From Alkalimonas collagenimarina (lineage in GTDB: Bacteria > Pseudomonadota > Gammaproteobacteria > Enterobacterales > Alteromonadaceae): DNA of 64,000 bases. Position 1 is the first letter of the stretch. Each line of letters opens with the position of its first letter. This document shows, one piece after another, positions 25,028-33,901 of the stretch. Below the pieces are notes generated by a model, which saw nothing but the letters and a program-made list of their open reading frames with translations, was not told where the DNA came from and ran no database searches. Where the stretch lies: NCBI RefSeq assembly GCF_030717845.1, contig NZ_JAUZVZ010000009.1, positions 62,001-126,000 on the forward strand, written 5' to 3'. The position numbers and the translations under genes are program-made.

Positions 25028-26628
25028 GTTGGTGCCTTCAGCAAGATCGGATGCAGATCTTGTTCAACCGGGATGAACGCAAAAGCAGAGTGGTGGCAGT
25101 TTGGCCTGAGCATTATCAGCAAGCTGGTGTTGAGGCCATCATGCCGATAGATCCTGAAGGCGAAGGCAGTTGGCTGGCGGCCAACGACCGTGGCATGGTG
25201 TTCTGCCTGCTTAATGACTACGTATCCACCTATCAGCCGACTGAAGCCATACGGCGCAGTCGAGGTCACTTGCTACGCACTCTGGCTCATAGCCCGGAGT
25301 GGCAAGAGCTGGATGTGATATTACAGCCTGAGTCTTTACTTTGCTACGCGCCTTTTCGGTTGCTGGTGTTTGTTGGGCTACAAGAACCGTTGCTCTGGCA
25401 CTGGGATGGACAGACACTACGTCAACAATGCGCACCCCATTCGCCACTGTCTAGTTCGAGTCGTTGGCCGATGCTCATACCGGAACTTCGGGCGCGTTAT
25501 TGGCAACGGATGATGGCAGTTGAACCATCGGCTGAGAACCAGCTTCTATTGCATCAGCAAGCCAAACCCTTGCATGCTTCTATGGGGATTGCCATGCAGC
25601 GGCAGCAAGTGCAAACCGTCAGTATTACCCGACTTCAACTCAAACCCGATAGTATCTGTATGGAGTATTGGGATGGACACCCAACTATGCACCAAGCCAC
25701 ACCTGATCGCAGTTTGGAGCTGAAGCTGCTGCCAAGGTTGGAGCAAGCGGAAGATCGCTTCGATTCCCAGCTTGATGTACGTGGCCTTATGCAGCGCTTT
25801 AGTCCGGCCGTTAGCCACCGCTTAAGACGCTGGCAATGGTCGCTGCTGCGTTGGTTATTGGCAGAAAAACCATTAAACCAAGGCCTACAATGGCTGAATC
25901 AACAACCGGCCGAACGCTTTTGCGACATCGCCATACAGCGGCTTGGTTTGCAACCACGTGTTGTCGCCTGTCGCTGGCCAGCGTCAGCCAGCCGGCCCGT
26001 TTTTGTTTGCAATCATCCAACAGGTGGCATTGATGGCTTAGTGTTGATCAGTCTGTTGCAAAAGCGCTATCCAGATTTAAAAGTCATTGCCAACGAAGTC
26101 TTGATGGAAGTGCATCAATTGACGGATCGCATTGTGCCGGTATCGGTGTTTGGCAATGCCCGGGCATCACTTCCAGTTGTACAGACTGCTTTTGCCAGTG
26201 ATGCACCTTTGCTGATTTTCCCGGCGGGCCGTACGGCACGGGTAGAGCCTAACGTGGGGCTGGATGATGGACCTTGGGCGAAGTTAGCCGTGACGCTGGC
26301 ACGCCGCGAACAGCGAAGCATGACAGTTTTGCACCTACAAAGCCGCAATTCACGATGGTTTTACTTACTGGCACGATTACGACGTAGGTTTGGGATTACC
26401 AGCAATCTGGAGATGCTGTTGTTGGTGCGGGAAATGCTGAAACCGGCGACAAAACAGCCCACGCTTTATGTGGATGTACCCATGCACCCGGTGGAGTTAA
26501 CGGCATTAGCTGATACGGATCGACAGCGTATTAGCTGGTTAAAACACCGATGTTACCAATTACCCCGAGTGTATCAGGAGGAGCCCGATGACACAGTTAA
26601 ACCCAGTTGCAGCCGCCGAGCCAACTGA
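25015..26628 (+). CDS. NRDE/TANGO2 domain fused to a lysophospholipid-type acyltransferase
   Basis: A 537-residue two-part protein. Residues ~1-230 are a TANGO2/NRDE domain: the N-terminus MCTVSW has the conserved Cys2, N18-R19-D20-E21 forms the name-giving NRDE motif, and GSWLAANDRGMVFCLLN matches the family core. Residues ~250-520 form an acyltransferase with N333-H334-P-T-G-G-I-D340, the NHPxGGxDG signature of the OlsF/GlsA-type O-acyltransferases, and FPAGRTAR as the substrate-binding motif. The downstream OlsB/GlsB-like gene overlaps it, so the pair would make an N-acyl then O-acyl aminolipid. The NRDE domain is of unknown biochemical role in bacteria. The fusion is continuous, with no internal stop or start signature at the junction. 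Confidence 0.8.
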   Translation: MCTVSWCLQQDRMQILFNRDERKSRVVAVWPEHYQQAGVEAIMPIDPEGEGSWLAANDRGMVFCLLNDYVSTYQPTEAIRRSRGHLLRTLAHSPEWQELDVILQPESLLCYAPFRLLVFVGLQEPLLWHWDGQTLRQQCAPHSPLSSSSRWPMLIPELRARYWQRMMAVEPSAENQLLLHQQAKPLHASMGIAMQRQQVQTVSITRLQLKPDSICMEYWDGHPTMHQATPDRSLELKLLPRLEQAEDRFDSQLDVRGLMQRFSPAVSHRLRRWQWSLLRWLLAEKPLNQGLQWLNQQPAERFCDIAIQRLGLQPRVVACRWPASASRPVFVCNHPTGGIDGLVLISLLQKRYPDLKVIANEVLMEVHQLTDRIVPVSVFGNARASLPVVQTAFASDAPLLIFPAGRTARVEPNVGLDDGPWAKLAVTLARREQRSMTVLHLQSRNSRWFYLLARLRRRFGITSNLEMLLLVREMLKPATKQPTLYVDVPMHPVELTALADTDRQRISWLKHRCYQLPRVYQEEPDDTVKPSCSRRAN

Positions 26629-27481
26629 TGCAATTCAACAAGAGTTGGCAGCCCTTAGCCCAATTGCTGAGGTGCGAGGCTTGCAGGTTTTCAGTGCTCA
26701 GGCCGCTCAGATCCCATCCACTTTGCTAGAGATTGGCCGTATACGCGAACACGTGTTTCGCGGTGCTGGGGCCGGGCGTAATCTTGAGCGCGATCTCGAT
26801 GTGCTCGACTATGGTGATGCCGCGTATTTTCAATTGATTGTCTGGGATCCAAAGCGCTCTGAGCTTGTGGCCCTGTACCGCTATCAGCTGGGTTGGCTGG
26901 CGGCCAGGCATGGCGTCGCTATTTTACGCACCAGTCAGTTGTTTGATTACAGTACGGCTTTTTATCAGCAGGTAGTGCTTTACGGCATCGAGCTTGGGCG
27001 TTCGGTGGTCAATACCGAGGCCAAAGCCAGATCGCTGGGTTTTTTTGCGCTCTGGGCTGGGCTTGGTGCTTTAGCTCGTCTGCATCCGCAACTGCGCTAT
27101 TTTTTTGGCAATGTCTCGTTGTATCAAAGTCTTGGCCAAGACGCGATCGATGCCATGGTGCAGTTTTGTCAGCAGTTGTATGCTCCACCAGAGTCGATGA
27201 TGCTGGCAAAAACCGGACTAGCCTTTAGATCAAGTGGTCAGCTAGACACTGCATCATTGATGGCACAAGAACCAGCTGCCAGAGTGAAACACTTACAGCA
27301 GCTGCTAAAACGATTCGGTTGTCGCTTGCCGCCTGTTTTGCAGTCGTACTTAAGTGTAGGCAATGGCGTTTGGTTTGATGATGCCGCACTGGATAACGAC
27401 TTTGGTGAGGCTTATGAACTTAGCATCATCGTGCCGCTAACGGCTGTCAGTGGTGTCATTCGCCAACGTTTTTTGAATTAG
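26588..27481 (+). CDS. GNAT-type N-acyltransferase, OlsB/GlsB-like
   Basis: A 297-residue enzyme of the ornithine/glycine N-acyltransferase (hemolysin-like) branch of the GNAT fold. Diagnostic patterns are IREHVFRGAGAGRNLERDLDVL, LVALYRYQLG, and YGIELGRSVVNTEAKARSLG with the family's E-L-G-R-S motif. It would transfer a 3-hydroxyacyl group from acyl carrier protein to an amino acid. It begins inside the acyltransferase gene (41-base overlap), with AGGAGGAG before the ATG. The product could be an ornithine, glycine or related lipid. Confidence 0.8.
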   Translation: MTQLNPVAAAEPTDAIQQELAALSPIAEVRGLQVFSAQAAQIPSTLLEIGRIREHVFRGAGAGRNLERDLDVLDYGDAAYFQLIVWDPKRSELVALYRYQLGWLAARHGVAILRTSQLFDYSTAFYQQVVLYGIELGRSVVNTEAKARSLGFFALWAGLGALARLHPQLRYFFGNVSLYQSLGQDAIDAMVQFCQQLYAPPESMMLAKTGLAFRSSGQLDTASLMAQEPAARVKHLQQLLKRFGCRLPPVLQSYLSVGNGVWFDDAALDNDFGEAYELSIIVPLTAVSGVIRQRFLN

Positions 27482-27492
27482 AGGCAGTGCTG

Positions 27493-28098
27493 TTAAGGTT
27501 TAGTGGATATTTTCGATGAACCCAACCCACCACTTAACACCAGCTGTAAGGCTTCGGCTGGTTTCATATCGATGTTGGTAGTGCAGCTTACCGGTACGAT
27601 GATGGTATAACCACCCACGTTGTAAGCCATTGGAATAAACACCGCAAGCTGCTCTTCATCCATCAGGGACGACATCCGGTCGCCTTCAATACCGCCTTTT
27701 TTGGTGATAATACCAATCAACTCGATTTCCGTGCCAGGAAGTTTCACCATGACTACAGAGCCATCGGAAAAGTTTTTGCCGGACATCACGTCCATCATGT
27801 CCTGAATAATGCCATACACCTGCTTGGTGCCTGGTAGTTTCATCAAGACTCGACCAGGCAGGCCCCACAGCCAACCAAAGCTCCGCCAGCGTGAACTAAA
27901 GCCGATCACAGTACACAGCAATAAAAAGGCCACAATCGCCATTCCCGGCAGATAAAACTCGCCCGGTAAGACCAACTCAAGGACAGGTGCCAAACTTGCT
28001 TCGACGGCTGTGAGCAGCCAACGCACGATTTCAATGGTAATGATGAGTGGCAGAATAATGGCGAGACCTTTCACCAGACTTTTTGCAATGATTCTCAT
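27493..28098 (-). CDS. DUF502 family membrane protein
   Basis: A 201-residue protein with two hydrophobic helices (residues ~8-28 and ~48-70) and the DUF502 core GLPGRVLMKLPGTKQVYGIIQDM, followed by VVMVKLPG and VFIPMAYNVGGYTIIVP. The family is widely conserved but lacks an assigned role. It converges with the OlsB-like gene. Confidence 0.85.
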   Translation of the reverse strand: MRIIAKSLVKGLAIILPLIITIEIVRWLLTAVEASLAPVLELVLPGEFYLPGMAIVAFLLLCTVIGFSSRWRSFGWLWGLPGRVLMKLPGTKQVYGIIQDMMDVMSGKNFSDGSVVMVKLPGTEIELIGIITKKGGIEGDRMSSLMDEEQLAVFIPMAYNVGGYTIIVPVSCTTNIDMKPAEALQLVLSGGLGSSKISTKP

Positions 28099-28271
28099 GA
28101 TGGTTCCTTGGCAGATCGTTCAATAGGCTGTGAGCATGCAGAGCATCATAAAGAAATAACTGTGCAATGACCATGCAATGGGCTAATTCAGCAAAGATAG
28201 ACGCGTTCTCGTGACAAGTTGTGATTTGTATTATACTTAAAGGTGGATATTGTTTAGTCGTAGGCGGTTTT

Positions 28272-29084
28272 ATGAACGCATGGAGCGTAGCTGTGCTGTG
28301 GTTTGGCAGCATGCTGATGATACAGTCGGCGGCTGGGTATTCGGGGGAGCATCCTGAACTACTGTTTCTGACCGAGCACAGTCCACCCGGCCAGTATCTC
28401 GATCAGAGTGGGCAGGTGGCTGGTGTTACCGTTGAGCTAATCCAACAACTTAAGCAGCGTGTGGGGCAGTCAGGCTCCATTGAATTGCTGCCTTGGGCCC
28501 GGGCTTTTGAAATCGCCAATACCCATCCCTCCATTGCGCTGTTTGAAACTGCCCGCACCACCGAACGAGAAAAGCTATTTCAATGGGTTGGCCCATTGAA
28601 ATATGTTCAGACATCCCTGTATGGCCGGGCAGACCGATTTGAGCATCATGACAAGAATGTAAGGTTGAACCCAAACTTAATTGCTTGCGAGTATCGCAGT
28701 TCTCTTCATGTTAGTCGTCTGCAGCAATATGGCTTTGAAGAGGGACGAAACCTGGTCCTGACGCTGTCGCATGGCGATTGTTTTCAGATGCTTATTTTGG
28801 AGCGGGTCGATCTGATTGTATTGCATGATGCGGCCGTGACAGAAAGGCAACAGCAACTTCAGGCTAGCAACCAAACAGATTTGGTTAAGTTACAGCCCAT
28901 CCGTGAGGTGGAGTTGTATCTGGCTTTTTCCCGGGATATCTCCAGTGAACAGGTCGCAATCTGGCAGCAAGCGCTTGCTCAGAGCTATCTGGATGGCACT
29001 ATGCGTGGCTTGTATCAGGGGATTTATGCAGAGTCGATGTTAGAGCGATTGGAGCAGTGGGCTGAGCAGGTGGTAGGGAATTGA
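28272..29084 (+). CDS. Orphan periplasmic solute-binding protein
   Basis: A 270-residue exported protein. It has a signal peptide (MNAWSVAVLWFGSMLMIQSAAG) and a family 3 binding fold opening with LLFLTEHSPPGQYLDQSG, then GVTVELIQQLKQRVG, typical of marine orphan binding proteins. No transporter lies next to it. The start at 28272 is supported by the signal peptide and AGGCGG upstream. The stop lies one base from the 3' end of the convergent tRNA gene. Confidence 0.75.
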   Translation: MNAWSVAVLWFGSMLMIQSAAGYSGEHPELLFLTEHSPPGQYLDQSGQVAGVTVELIQQLKQRVGQSGSIELLPWARAFEIANTHPSIALFETARTTEREKLFQWVGPLKYVQTSLYGRADRFEHHDKNVRLNPNLIACEYRSSLHVSRLQQYGFEEGRNLVLTLSHGDCFQMLILERVDLIVLHDAAVTERQQQLQASNQTDLVKLQPIREVELYLAFSRDISSEQVAIWQQALAQSYLDGTMRGLYQGIYAESMLERLEQWAEQVVGN

Positions 29085-29085
29085 A

Positions 29086-29162
29086 TGGTGGCCCCTCCCA
29101 GACTCGAACTGGGGACCTAACGATTATGAGTCGTGTGCTCTAACCAACTGAGCTAAGGGGCC
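29086..29162 (-). tRNA. tRNA-Ile2 (CAU anticodon, lysidine type)
   Basis: A 77-base cloverleaf on the minus strand, with GGCCCCT/AGGGGCC acceptor arms and an encoded CCA (TGG at 29086-29088 on plus). The anticodon loop reads CTCATAA. The acceptor and the ACGACTCATAATCGT anticodon stem match E. coli ileX/ileY, not elongator or initiator tRNA-Met, so the C34 is expected to be modified to lysidine by TilS and to read AUA. Confidence 0.92.
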
Positions 29163-29240
29163 ACGCTAATAGAAACTTTTATACTATGTGTATTCACATC
29201 CCTGATGATCTTCACTCAGCTCGGCCATCCACGGCCTCGC
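29151..29240. repeat. 90-bp direct repeat, copy 1 (spans the tRNA 5' end and upstream DNA)
   Basis: Bases 29151-29240 match 29306-29395 with one difference (29202 C versus 29357 A). This copy includes the first 12 bases of the tRNA-Ile2 gene and 78 bases of its upstream region, which should hold its promoter. Confidence 0.9.
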
Positions 29241-29305
29241 GTTCATTGCTTTCGAAGTGATGTTAAATCACTTCTCATCACCTGCCGGTGACCGCGCTTC
29301 ACCTA

Positions 29306-29395
29306 AGCTAAGGGGCCACGCTAATAGAAACTTTTATACTATGTGTATTCACATCCATGATGATCTTCACTCAGCTCGGCCATCCACGGCCTCGC
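29306..29395. repeat. 90-bp direct repeat, copy 2 (carries a truncated tRNA 5' end)
   Basis: The second copy lies 155 bases further on. It keeps 12 bases of the tRNA 5' end (on minus GGCCCCTTAGCT) but no further tRNA sequence. The 65 bases between the copies contain the hairpin GAAGTGAT/ATCACTTC (29254-29274 region). This may be the remains of a tandem tRNA pair or a recombination duplication. The rest of the 29163-29528 gap holds only the rpoD terminator and no credible gene. Confidence 0.85.
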
Positions 29396-29489
29396 TCATC
29401 TCAACAAAAAACGGCTTGCAGTATAGAAAGTTTTATTGCTGTTGTCATCTGGCTTTCGCAGTTGATTGCCATCAACTGATTATTTTTTC

Positions 29490-29522
29490 TGCAAAAATGA
29501 AAGGCGCCGATTAAGGCGCCTT
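29490..29522 (-). terminator. Rho-independent terminator of rpoD
   Basis: On the minus strand AAGGCGCC/GGCGCCTT (arms 29515-29522 and 29501-29508, loop of 6) is followed by a T-rich run. Confidence 0.8.
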
Positions 29523-29528
29523 GCAATT

Positions 29529-31364
29529 TTACTCGTCGAGGAAGCTTTTCAGCACTTCGGAGCGGGAAGGATGGCGCAGCTTTCGTAGCGCCTTGGCTTC
29601 AATTTGCCGGATCCGCTCTCGGGTCACGTCAAACTGTTTGCCTACCTCTTCCAGTGTGTGGTCGGTATTCATATCAATACCAAACCGCATCCGCAGTACT
29701 TTGGCTTCACGGGCCGTTAAGCCTGCCAGTACTTCGTTGGTGGCGTTTTTCAGGCTTTCCATGGTGGCAGAGTCGAGTGGTGATTCACCGCCGACATCTT
29801 CGATAAAGTCACCCAGATGCGAATCTTCATCATCACCGATGGGGGTTTCCATCGAAATAGGCTCTTTGGCGATTTTCAACACCTTACGGATTTTGTCTTC
29901 TGGCATCAACATGCGTTCGGACAACTCTTCTGGCGTCGGTTCGCGGCCCATCTCTTGCAGCATTTGCCGTGAAATACGGTTCAGCTTGTTGATGGTTTCA
30001 ATCATATGCACCGGAATACGAATGGTGCGAGCCTGATCGGCAATTGAACGGGTAATGGCTTGTCGGATCCACCAGGTCGCATAAGTAGAGAACTTATAGC
30101 CACGGCGATATTCGAATTTATCCACTGCTTTCATCAAGCCGATGTTACCTTCCTGGATCAGATCCAAGAATTGCAAGCCACGATTGGTGTACTTTTTCGC
30201 GATGGAAATAACCAAACGCAAGTTGGCTTCGACCATCTCTTTCTTGGCACGGCGCGCCTTGGCTTCACCAATCGACATGCGGCGGTTGATGTCTTTAATT
30301 TTTGAGATGCTGAGGCCGGTTTCTTCTTCAACCTTTTTCAGTTTCTCAATGCAGCGGTAAAGATCATCCTGGAAATCAGCCAACTTTGCAGCGTACGGCT
30401 TCGAACCTGCTATTTCTGCATCGATCCAAGCCACGGATGTCTCATTGCCAGTAAAGGCTTTCACAAAGGCTTTTTTTGGCATTTTGGCGTGTTCAACGCT
30501 ATGCTTCATCAGCAAACGTTCTTGCACACGAACCCGATCCATCATTTCACGCATGTTCTTGACCAAGCGATCAAACTGCTTGGGAACCAGACGGAAACAG
30601 CGGAATACTTCACTCAGCTTAAGAATTTCTTCTTTGGTGATCTCGTGTTCACGGCCATTGTTGACAATGGAGTGACGGGTTACTTCATACTGTTGTTGCA
30701 GCTCGCCAAACTTAATGCGGGCTACTTCTGGATCTGGCCCGGTATCCGCTTCTTCAGCGTCATCATCATCGTCATCATCATCATTATCATCATCTGATGC
30801 ACTTTCAGGCACTTCAGAACCGATGTTGGTGGCGATAACCGGAGCTTCATCCACTTCATTCGGGTCGACAAAGGCAGTGACAATGTCGCTAAGCCGCATT
30901 TGATCTGCTTCGTATTTGTCCCATAAATCAAGCAAATAAGTGATGGCTTCAGGGTACTCTGCAACAGAAGTTTGTACCTGATTGATGCCATCTTCAATAC
31001 GTTTGGCGATTTCAATTTCGCCATCGCGGGTGAGTAGTTCTACCGTGCCCATTTCCCGCATGTACATCCGAACTGGATCGGTGGTGCGTCCCAGCTCTTT
31101 GTCCACGCTTACCAATGCTTGTGCTGCTTCTTCAGCAGCATCGTCATCAGCGGCGGCATCGGCCATGATCAAGTCATCAGCATCAGGTGCAGATTCAAAC
31201 ACCTGAATACCCATGTCATTGATCATACGTATAATATCTTCGATCTGCTCCGAGTCGATAATGTCTTGTGGAAGGTGGTCATTGACTTCCGCAAAGGTAA
31301 GATACCCTTGCTCTTTACCTTTCAAGATCAGGAGTTTGAGTTGCGACTGAGGACTTTGCTCCAT
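29529..31364 (-). CDS. rpoD: Primary sigma factor RpoD (sigma-70)
   Basis: A 611-residue sigma factor (E. coli 613). Region 1.1 is at the N-terminus ([20 protein letters not shown]), region 1.2 is around [21 protein letters not shown], and a long non-conserved insert carries an acidic run (residues ~191-202, eight consecutive Asp). Region 2 contains [20 protein letters not shown] and [20 protein letters not shown]. Region 4.2 is [20 protein letters not shown]. The ATG at 31364 was chosen by alignment with E. coli; the frame runs 28 codons further upstream. It is the last gene of the rpsU-dnaG-rpoD unit. Confidence 0.97.
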   Translation of the reverse strand: MEQSPQSQLKLLILKGKEQGYLTFAEVNDHLPQDIIDSEQIEDIIRMINDMGIQVFESAPDADDLIMADAAADDDAAEEAAQALVSVDKELGRTTDPVRMYMREMGTVELLTRDGEIEIAKRIEDGINQVQTSVAEYPEAITYLLDLWDKYEADQMRLSDIVTAFVDPNEVDEAPVIATNIGSEVPESASDDDNDDDDDDDDAEEADTGPDPEVARIKFGELQQQYEVTRHSIVNNGREHEITKEEILKLSEVFRCFRLVPKQFDRLVKNMREMMDRVRVQERLLMKHSVEHAKMPKKAFVKAFTGNETSVAWIDAEIAGSKPYAAKLADFQDDLYRCIEKLKKVEEETGLSISKIKDINRRMSIGEAKARRAKKEMVEANLRLVISIAKKYTNRGLQFLDLIQEGNIGLMKAVDKFEYRRGYKFSTYATWWIRQAITRSIADQARTIRIPVHMIETINKLNRISRQMLQEMGREPTPEELSERMLMPEDKIRKVLKIAKEPISMETPIGDDEDSHLGDFIEDVGGESPLDSATMESLKNATNEVLAGLTAREAKVLRMRFGIDMNTDHTLEEVGKQFDVTRERIRQIEAKALRKLRHPSRSEVLKSFLDE

Positions 31365-31415
31365 AGAGGCTATGCTTCCACTCAAGTTAATTAATAAACG
31401 AATTGCGAACTGGCA

Positions 31416-31424
31416 ATTATAACA
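31416..31424 (-). promoter_or_regulatory. Extended -10 promoter candidate before rpoD
   Basis: On the minus strand TGTTATAAT is an extended -10 (TGn then TATAAT, plus positions 31416-31424). It lies in the 84-base gap between dnaG and rpoD, 52 bases before the rpoD ATG. No good -35 lies at 17 bases. It would give rpoD its own transcript. Confidence 0.5.
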
Positions 31425-31448
31425 AACTGCGGCATTTCTAGCCAGCAA

Positions 31449-33206
31449 TTAGCTGGTTGCTGATCGCGGTTTTCTGCTTTTTAATGCTTTTAACAGCAAT
31501 AAATACTCTTGTTGCTCGTCCGGGCTGAGCTTTTGCAACTTGGCGGTGCGTTCTAATGCTTCCAGCCGTTGCTGTAAATAATGATCTTCGATGGAGCCAA
31601 AGGAGTCGATAAACTCCTGCTCAACTTGCTCGGGGTCCAGTTGTGGATCCCACATCGCAAGTTTGTTTAGTATCGAATACTCTTTGCTATCCCGCCAATA
31701 TTCCAGCAGCTGCGCGGTACGTATCTGCGGGTTGTTCAGAATGTGCTGTTGTAAATTCAGCAACAGTGTTATACCCGGCAAATTCGTCCCTGCCAGTTCA
31801 GCGGCTTGTGGGATAGTGGTGGCAAGCCGCGGGTATTGCAGCAAGAGTGCAATGGCTCGACGCATCGGCGTCATGCTTTGGGTTTTAGGTACTGAATAGC
31901 GGGCGCTACTGCGTGTGGCGGTAGCGCTTTGGCCGCGATCACTTTGTTTGCCAACCAAGCTGTAGAGCTTATCTTCCAGTTGTTCGCGATAAAAATCACT
32001 GGGTATTTGCGCAATCAACTCTTTGCCTTTGGCCAGTAAAGCCGACTTACCAGCATCGGAGCTGGGGTCATGTTCCTGCATTAGATGCTCAAAAAAATAA
32101 TGCTGCAGCGAGGTGGCTTGTTGAATACGCTGTAAAAACGCATCTTTGCCTTCTTTTTGTACCAGTGTATCGGGATCTTCGCCATCGGGAAGAAACACAA
32201 AATTCAGTTCAACCCCATCTTTGAGTTGTGGCAAGGCATTTTGCAAGGCGCGCCAGGCCGCATCTCGGCCAGCCCGATCGCCATCGTAACAACAGACCAC
32301 CTGGCGACAATAACGAAATAGGGTTTGCATGTGCTCTGAGGTGGTGGCAGTGCCTAAGCTGGCAACGGCAAAATGGATACCATACTCTGCGAGCGCCACG
32401 ACATCCATATAACCCTCAACCACCAGCACTTGCTCTAACCGGTCTTGTTGCTGGCGAGCTTCATACAAACCATAGAGCTCACGGCCTTTGTGAAACAAGC
32501 GTGTTTCAGGCGAGTTCAGATACTTAGGCGTACCATCGCTAAACACCCGGCCACCAAAGGCGATCACCCGGCCGCGGCGGTCACGAATAGGGAACATCAG
32601 GCGGTTACGGAAAAAATCGTACTCCCGGCCTTGCTCATTGCGATTGGTTAACTTCAGTTCAAACAATTGATCCCGGGCTTTTGTCCCGCTTTGGCCGAGC
32701 TGCTTCAGGATAAAGTCCCAACTATCGGGGGCAACCCCAATGGCAAAGCGCTCGATGGTACTTTGCGTTAAGCCACGTTTTTGCAAATAACTCTGGGCCA
32801 ACTCACTGCTTGGGCCTTGCTGCAATTGGCGTTGCCATAACTCGGTGGCTTTTTGCATCAGCTGATAATCGTCAGCCTGACCTGTTGGCCGCGCTGGTCC
32901 TCCGCCTTCACGGGGTACTTCTATATGATGCTGTGCGGCGAGTTCTTCAATGGCTTCAACAAACTCCAGTTGTTCGTACTCCATCAAGAACGTAATGGCA
33001 TTGCCATGCGCACCACAGCCAAAACAGTGATAGAACTGCTTATCCTGGCTGACTGTAAAAGAGGGGGTTTTTTCGTTATGGAATGGGCAGCAGGCGGAAT
33101 GATTCCGGCCTTTTTTCTTCAACGGAACTCGTTGATCAATCAGCTCGACGATATCGGTTCGAGCCAGCAAATCATCGATAAACTGTCGCGGGATCTGTCC
33201 TGCCAC
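31449..33206 (-). CDS. dnaG: DNA primase DnaG
   Basis: A 585-residue primase. The CHC2 zinc-binding site is C40, H43, C61, C64 (same positions as in E. coli). The RNA polymerase/TOPRIM core follows with FGGRVFSDGTPKYLNSPET, VLVVEGYMDVVAL and CYDGDRAGRDAAWRA, and the C-terminal DnaB-binding helical domain ends the protein. It sits between rpsU and rpoD in the usual order, downstream of a partial terminator. Confidence 0.97.
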   Translation of the reverse strand: MAGQIPRQFIDDLLARTDIVELIDQRVPLKKKGRNHSACCPFHNEKTPSFTVSQDKQFYHCFGCGAHGNAITFLMEYEQLEFVEAIEELAAQHHIEVPREGGGPARPTGQADDYQLMQKATELWQRQLQQGPSSELAQSYLQKRGLTQSTIERFAIGVAPDSWDFILKQLGQSGTKARDQLFELKLTNRNEQGREYDFFRNRLMFPIRDRRGRVIAFGGRVFSDGTPKYLNSPETRLFHKGRELYGLYEARQQQDRLEQVLVVEGYMDVVALAEYGIHFAVASLGTATTSEHMQTLFRYCRQVVCCYDGDRAGRDAAWRALQNALPQLKDGVELNFVFLPDGEDPDTLVQKEGKDAFLQRIQQATSLQHYFFEHLMQEHDPSSDAGKSALLAKGKELIAQIPSDFYREQLEDKLYSLVGKQSDRGQSATATRSSARYSVPKTQSMTPMRRAIALLLQYPRLATTIPQAAELAGTNLPGITLLLNLQQHILNNPQIRTAQLLEYWRDSKEYSILNKLAMWDPQLDPEQVEQEFIDSFGSIEDHYLQQRLEALERTAKLQKLSPDEQQEYLLLLKALKSRKPRSATS

Positions 33207-33227
33207 TGGATTGTTTCACTTTGCTCA

Positions 33228-33259
33228 GAAAAAGACAAACCGTGCCTTATGAGCACGGT
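33228..33259 (-). terminator. Terminator between rpsU and dnaG
   Basis: On the minus strand ACCGTGC/GCACGGT (arms 33253-33259 and 33239-33245) is followed by TTTGTCTTTTT. In E. coli a terminator in this place lets rpsU be transcribed more than dnaG; the same role is likely here. Confidence 0.7.
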
Positions 33260-33429
33260 ATGTTGTCAGCTATTCACATCGCTTGTTTCACCGGGTTGCT
33301 GCAGAAGCTCAACAACCTGCGATCAGGGCCAAAGTCTGGGTGTTGCCTGTTTATACGTTGCACGGCAGTTTATAGAAACCTTGGTGACTACAACTGCGCT
33401 GCAATAGAATGCACTTAATCGTGTACAGA

Positions 33430-33645
33430 TTAGTACAAACGGATACGGCGTGCATTCTCGCGAGAAAGCTTTTTAGCATGACGTTTTACTGCTGCTGCTT
33501 TCTTACGCTTACGAACCCAGGTTGGCTTCTCAAAAAACTCTTTAGAACGAACATCGGCCAAAATACCAGCTTTTTCACAAGAGCGCTTGAAGCGACGCAG
33601 AGCGACATCAAAGGGTTCGTTTTCTTTTACTTTAACTACAGGCAT
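33430..33645 (-). CDS. rpsU: 30S ribosomal protein S21
   Basis: A 71-residue basic protein identical in layout to E. coli S21 ([36 protein letters not shown], ending RRIRLY). It has a strong ribosome-binding site (GAGGTGAG) before the ATG. First gene of the macromolecular synthesis unit. Confidence 0.98.
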   Translation of the reverse strand: MPVVKVKENEPFDVALRRFKRSCEKAGILADVRSKEFFEKPTWVRKRKKAAAVKRHAKKLSRENARRIRLY

Positions 33646-33689
33646 TAAATTCTCACCTCGGATTACTATGGTTACTCATTAACCAATAC

Positions 33690-33718
33690 GATTAAAAATG
33701 GTGCCGCATTTTACTCAA
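33690..33718 (-). promoter_or_regulatory. Possible rpsU promoter
   Basis: On the minus strand TTGAGT (plus 33713-33718) and TTAATC (plus 33690-33695) are separated by 17 bases, 45 bases before the rpsU ATG. The -10 match is weak. Confidence 0.3.
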
Positions 33719-33901
33719 AAGCGGAGGGGCTTGTAAAGTGATTCTGTCTATTGCTGGTGATTTATCGTCGATCCCATTACAATTCGCCTGTTTTCAGCGG
33801 CTAATTTTGGCCGTTGGGCAGAGGATTTGAGCATATTGCGCCGAGCGGTACCATTATTTTCTGCTTGCAATAAAACAATTCAACGAATAATTGAGGTTGC
33901 C

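Noticed and set aside
29151-29395. The 90-bp repeats considered as insertion-sequence ends or a CRISPR-like array.
   Set aside because: Direct repeats with only two copies, no transposase, no target-site duplication and a tRNA 5' end inside; duplication is the simpler reading.
29257-29514. An 85-residue plus-strand frame downstream of the tRNA-Ile2 gene.
   Set aside because: It runs through the 90-bp repeat and the rpoD terminator, has no protein-like composition and no ribosome-binding site.
29521-30036. A 171-residue plus-strand frame over the rpoD 3' end.
   Set aside because: It is the antisense of strongly conserved rpoD sequence and is Ser/Arg-rich, as usual for antisense frames.
30757-30798. 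The ATC/GTC triplet run considered as a regulatory repeat.
   Set aside because: It lies in frame in rpoD and encodes the acidic insert that other RpoD proteins have as well.
32853-33407. A 184-residue plus-strand frame over the dnaG 5' end.
   Set aside because: Antisense to dnaG codons including the zinc motif, and crossing the rpsU-dnaG terminator.
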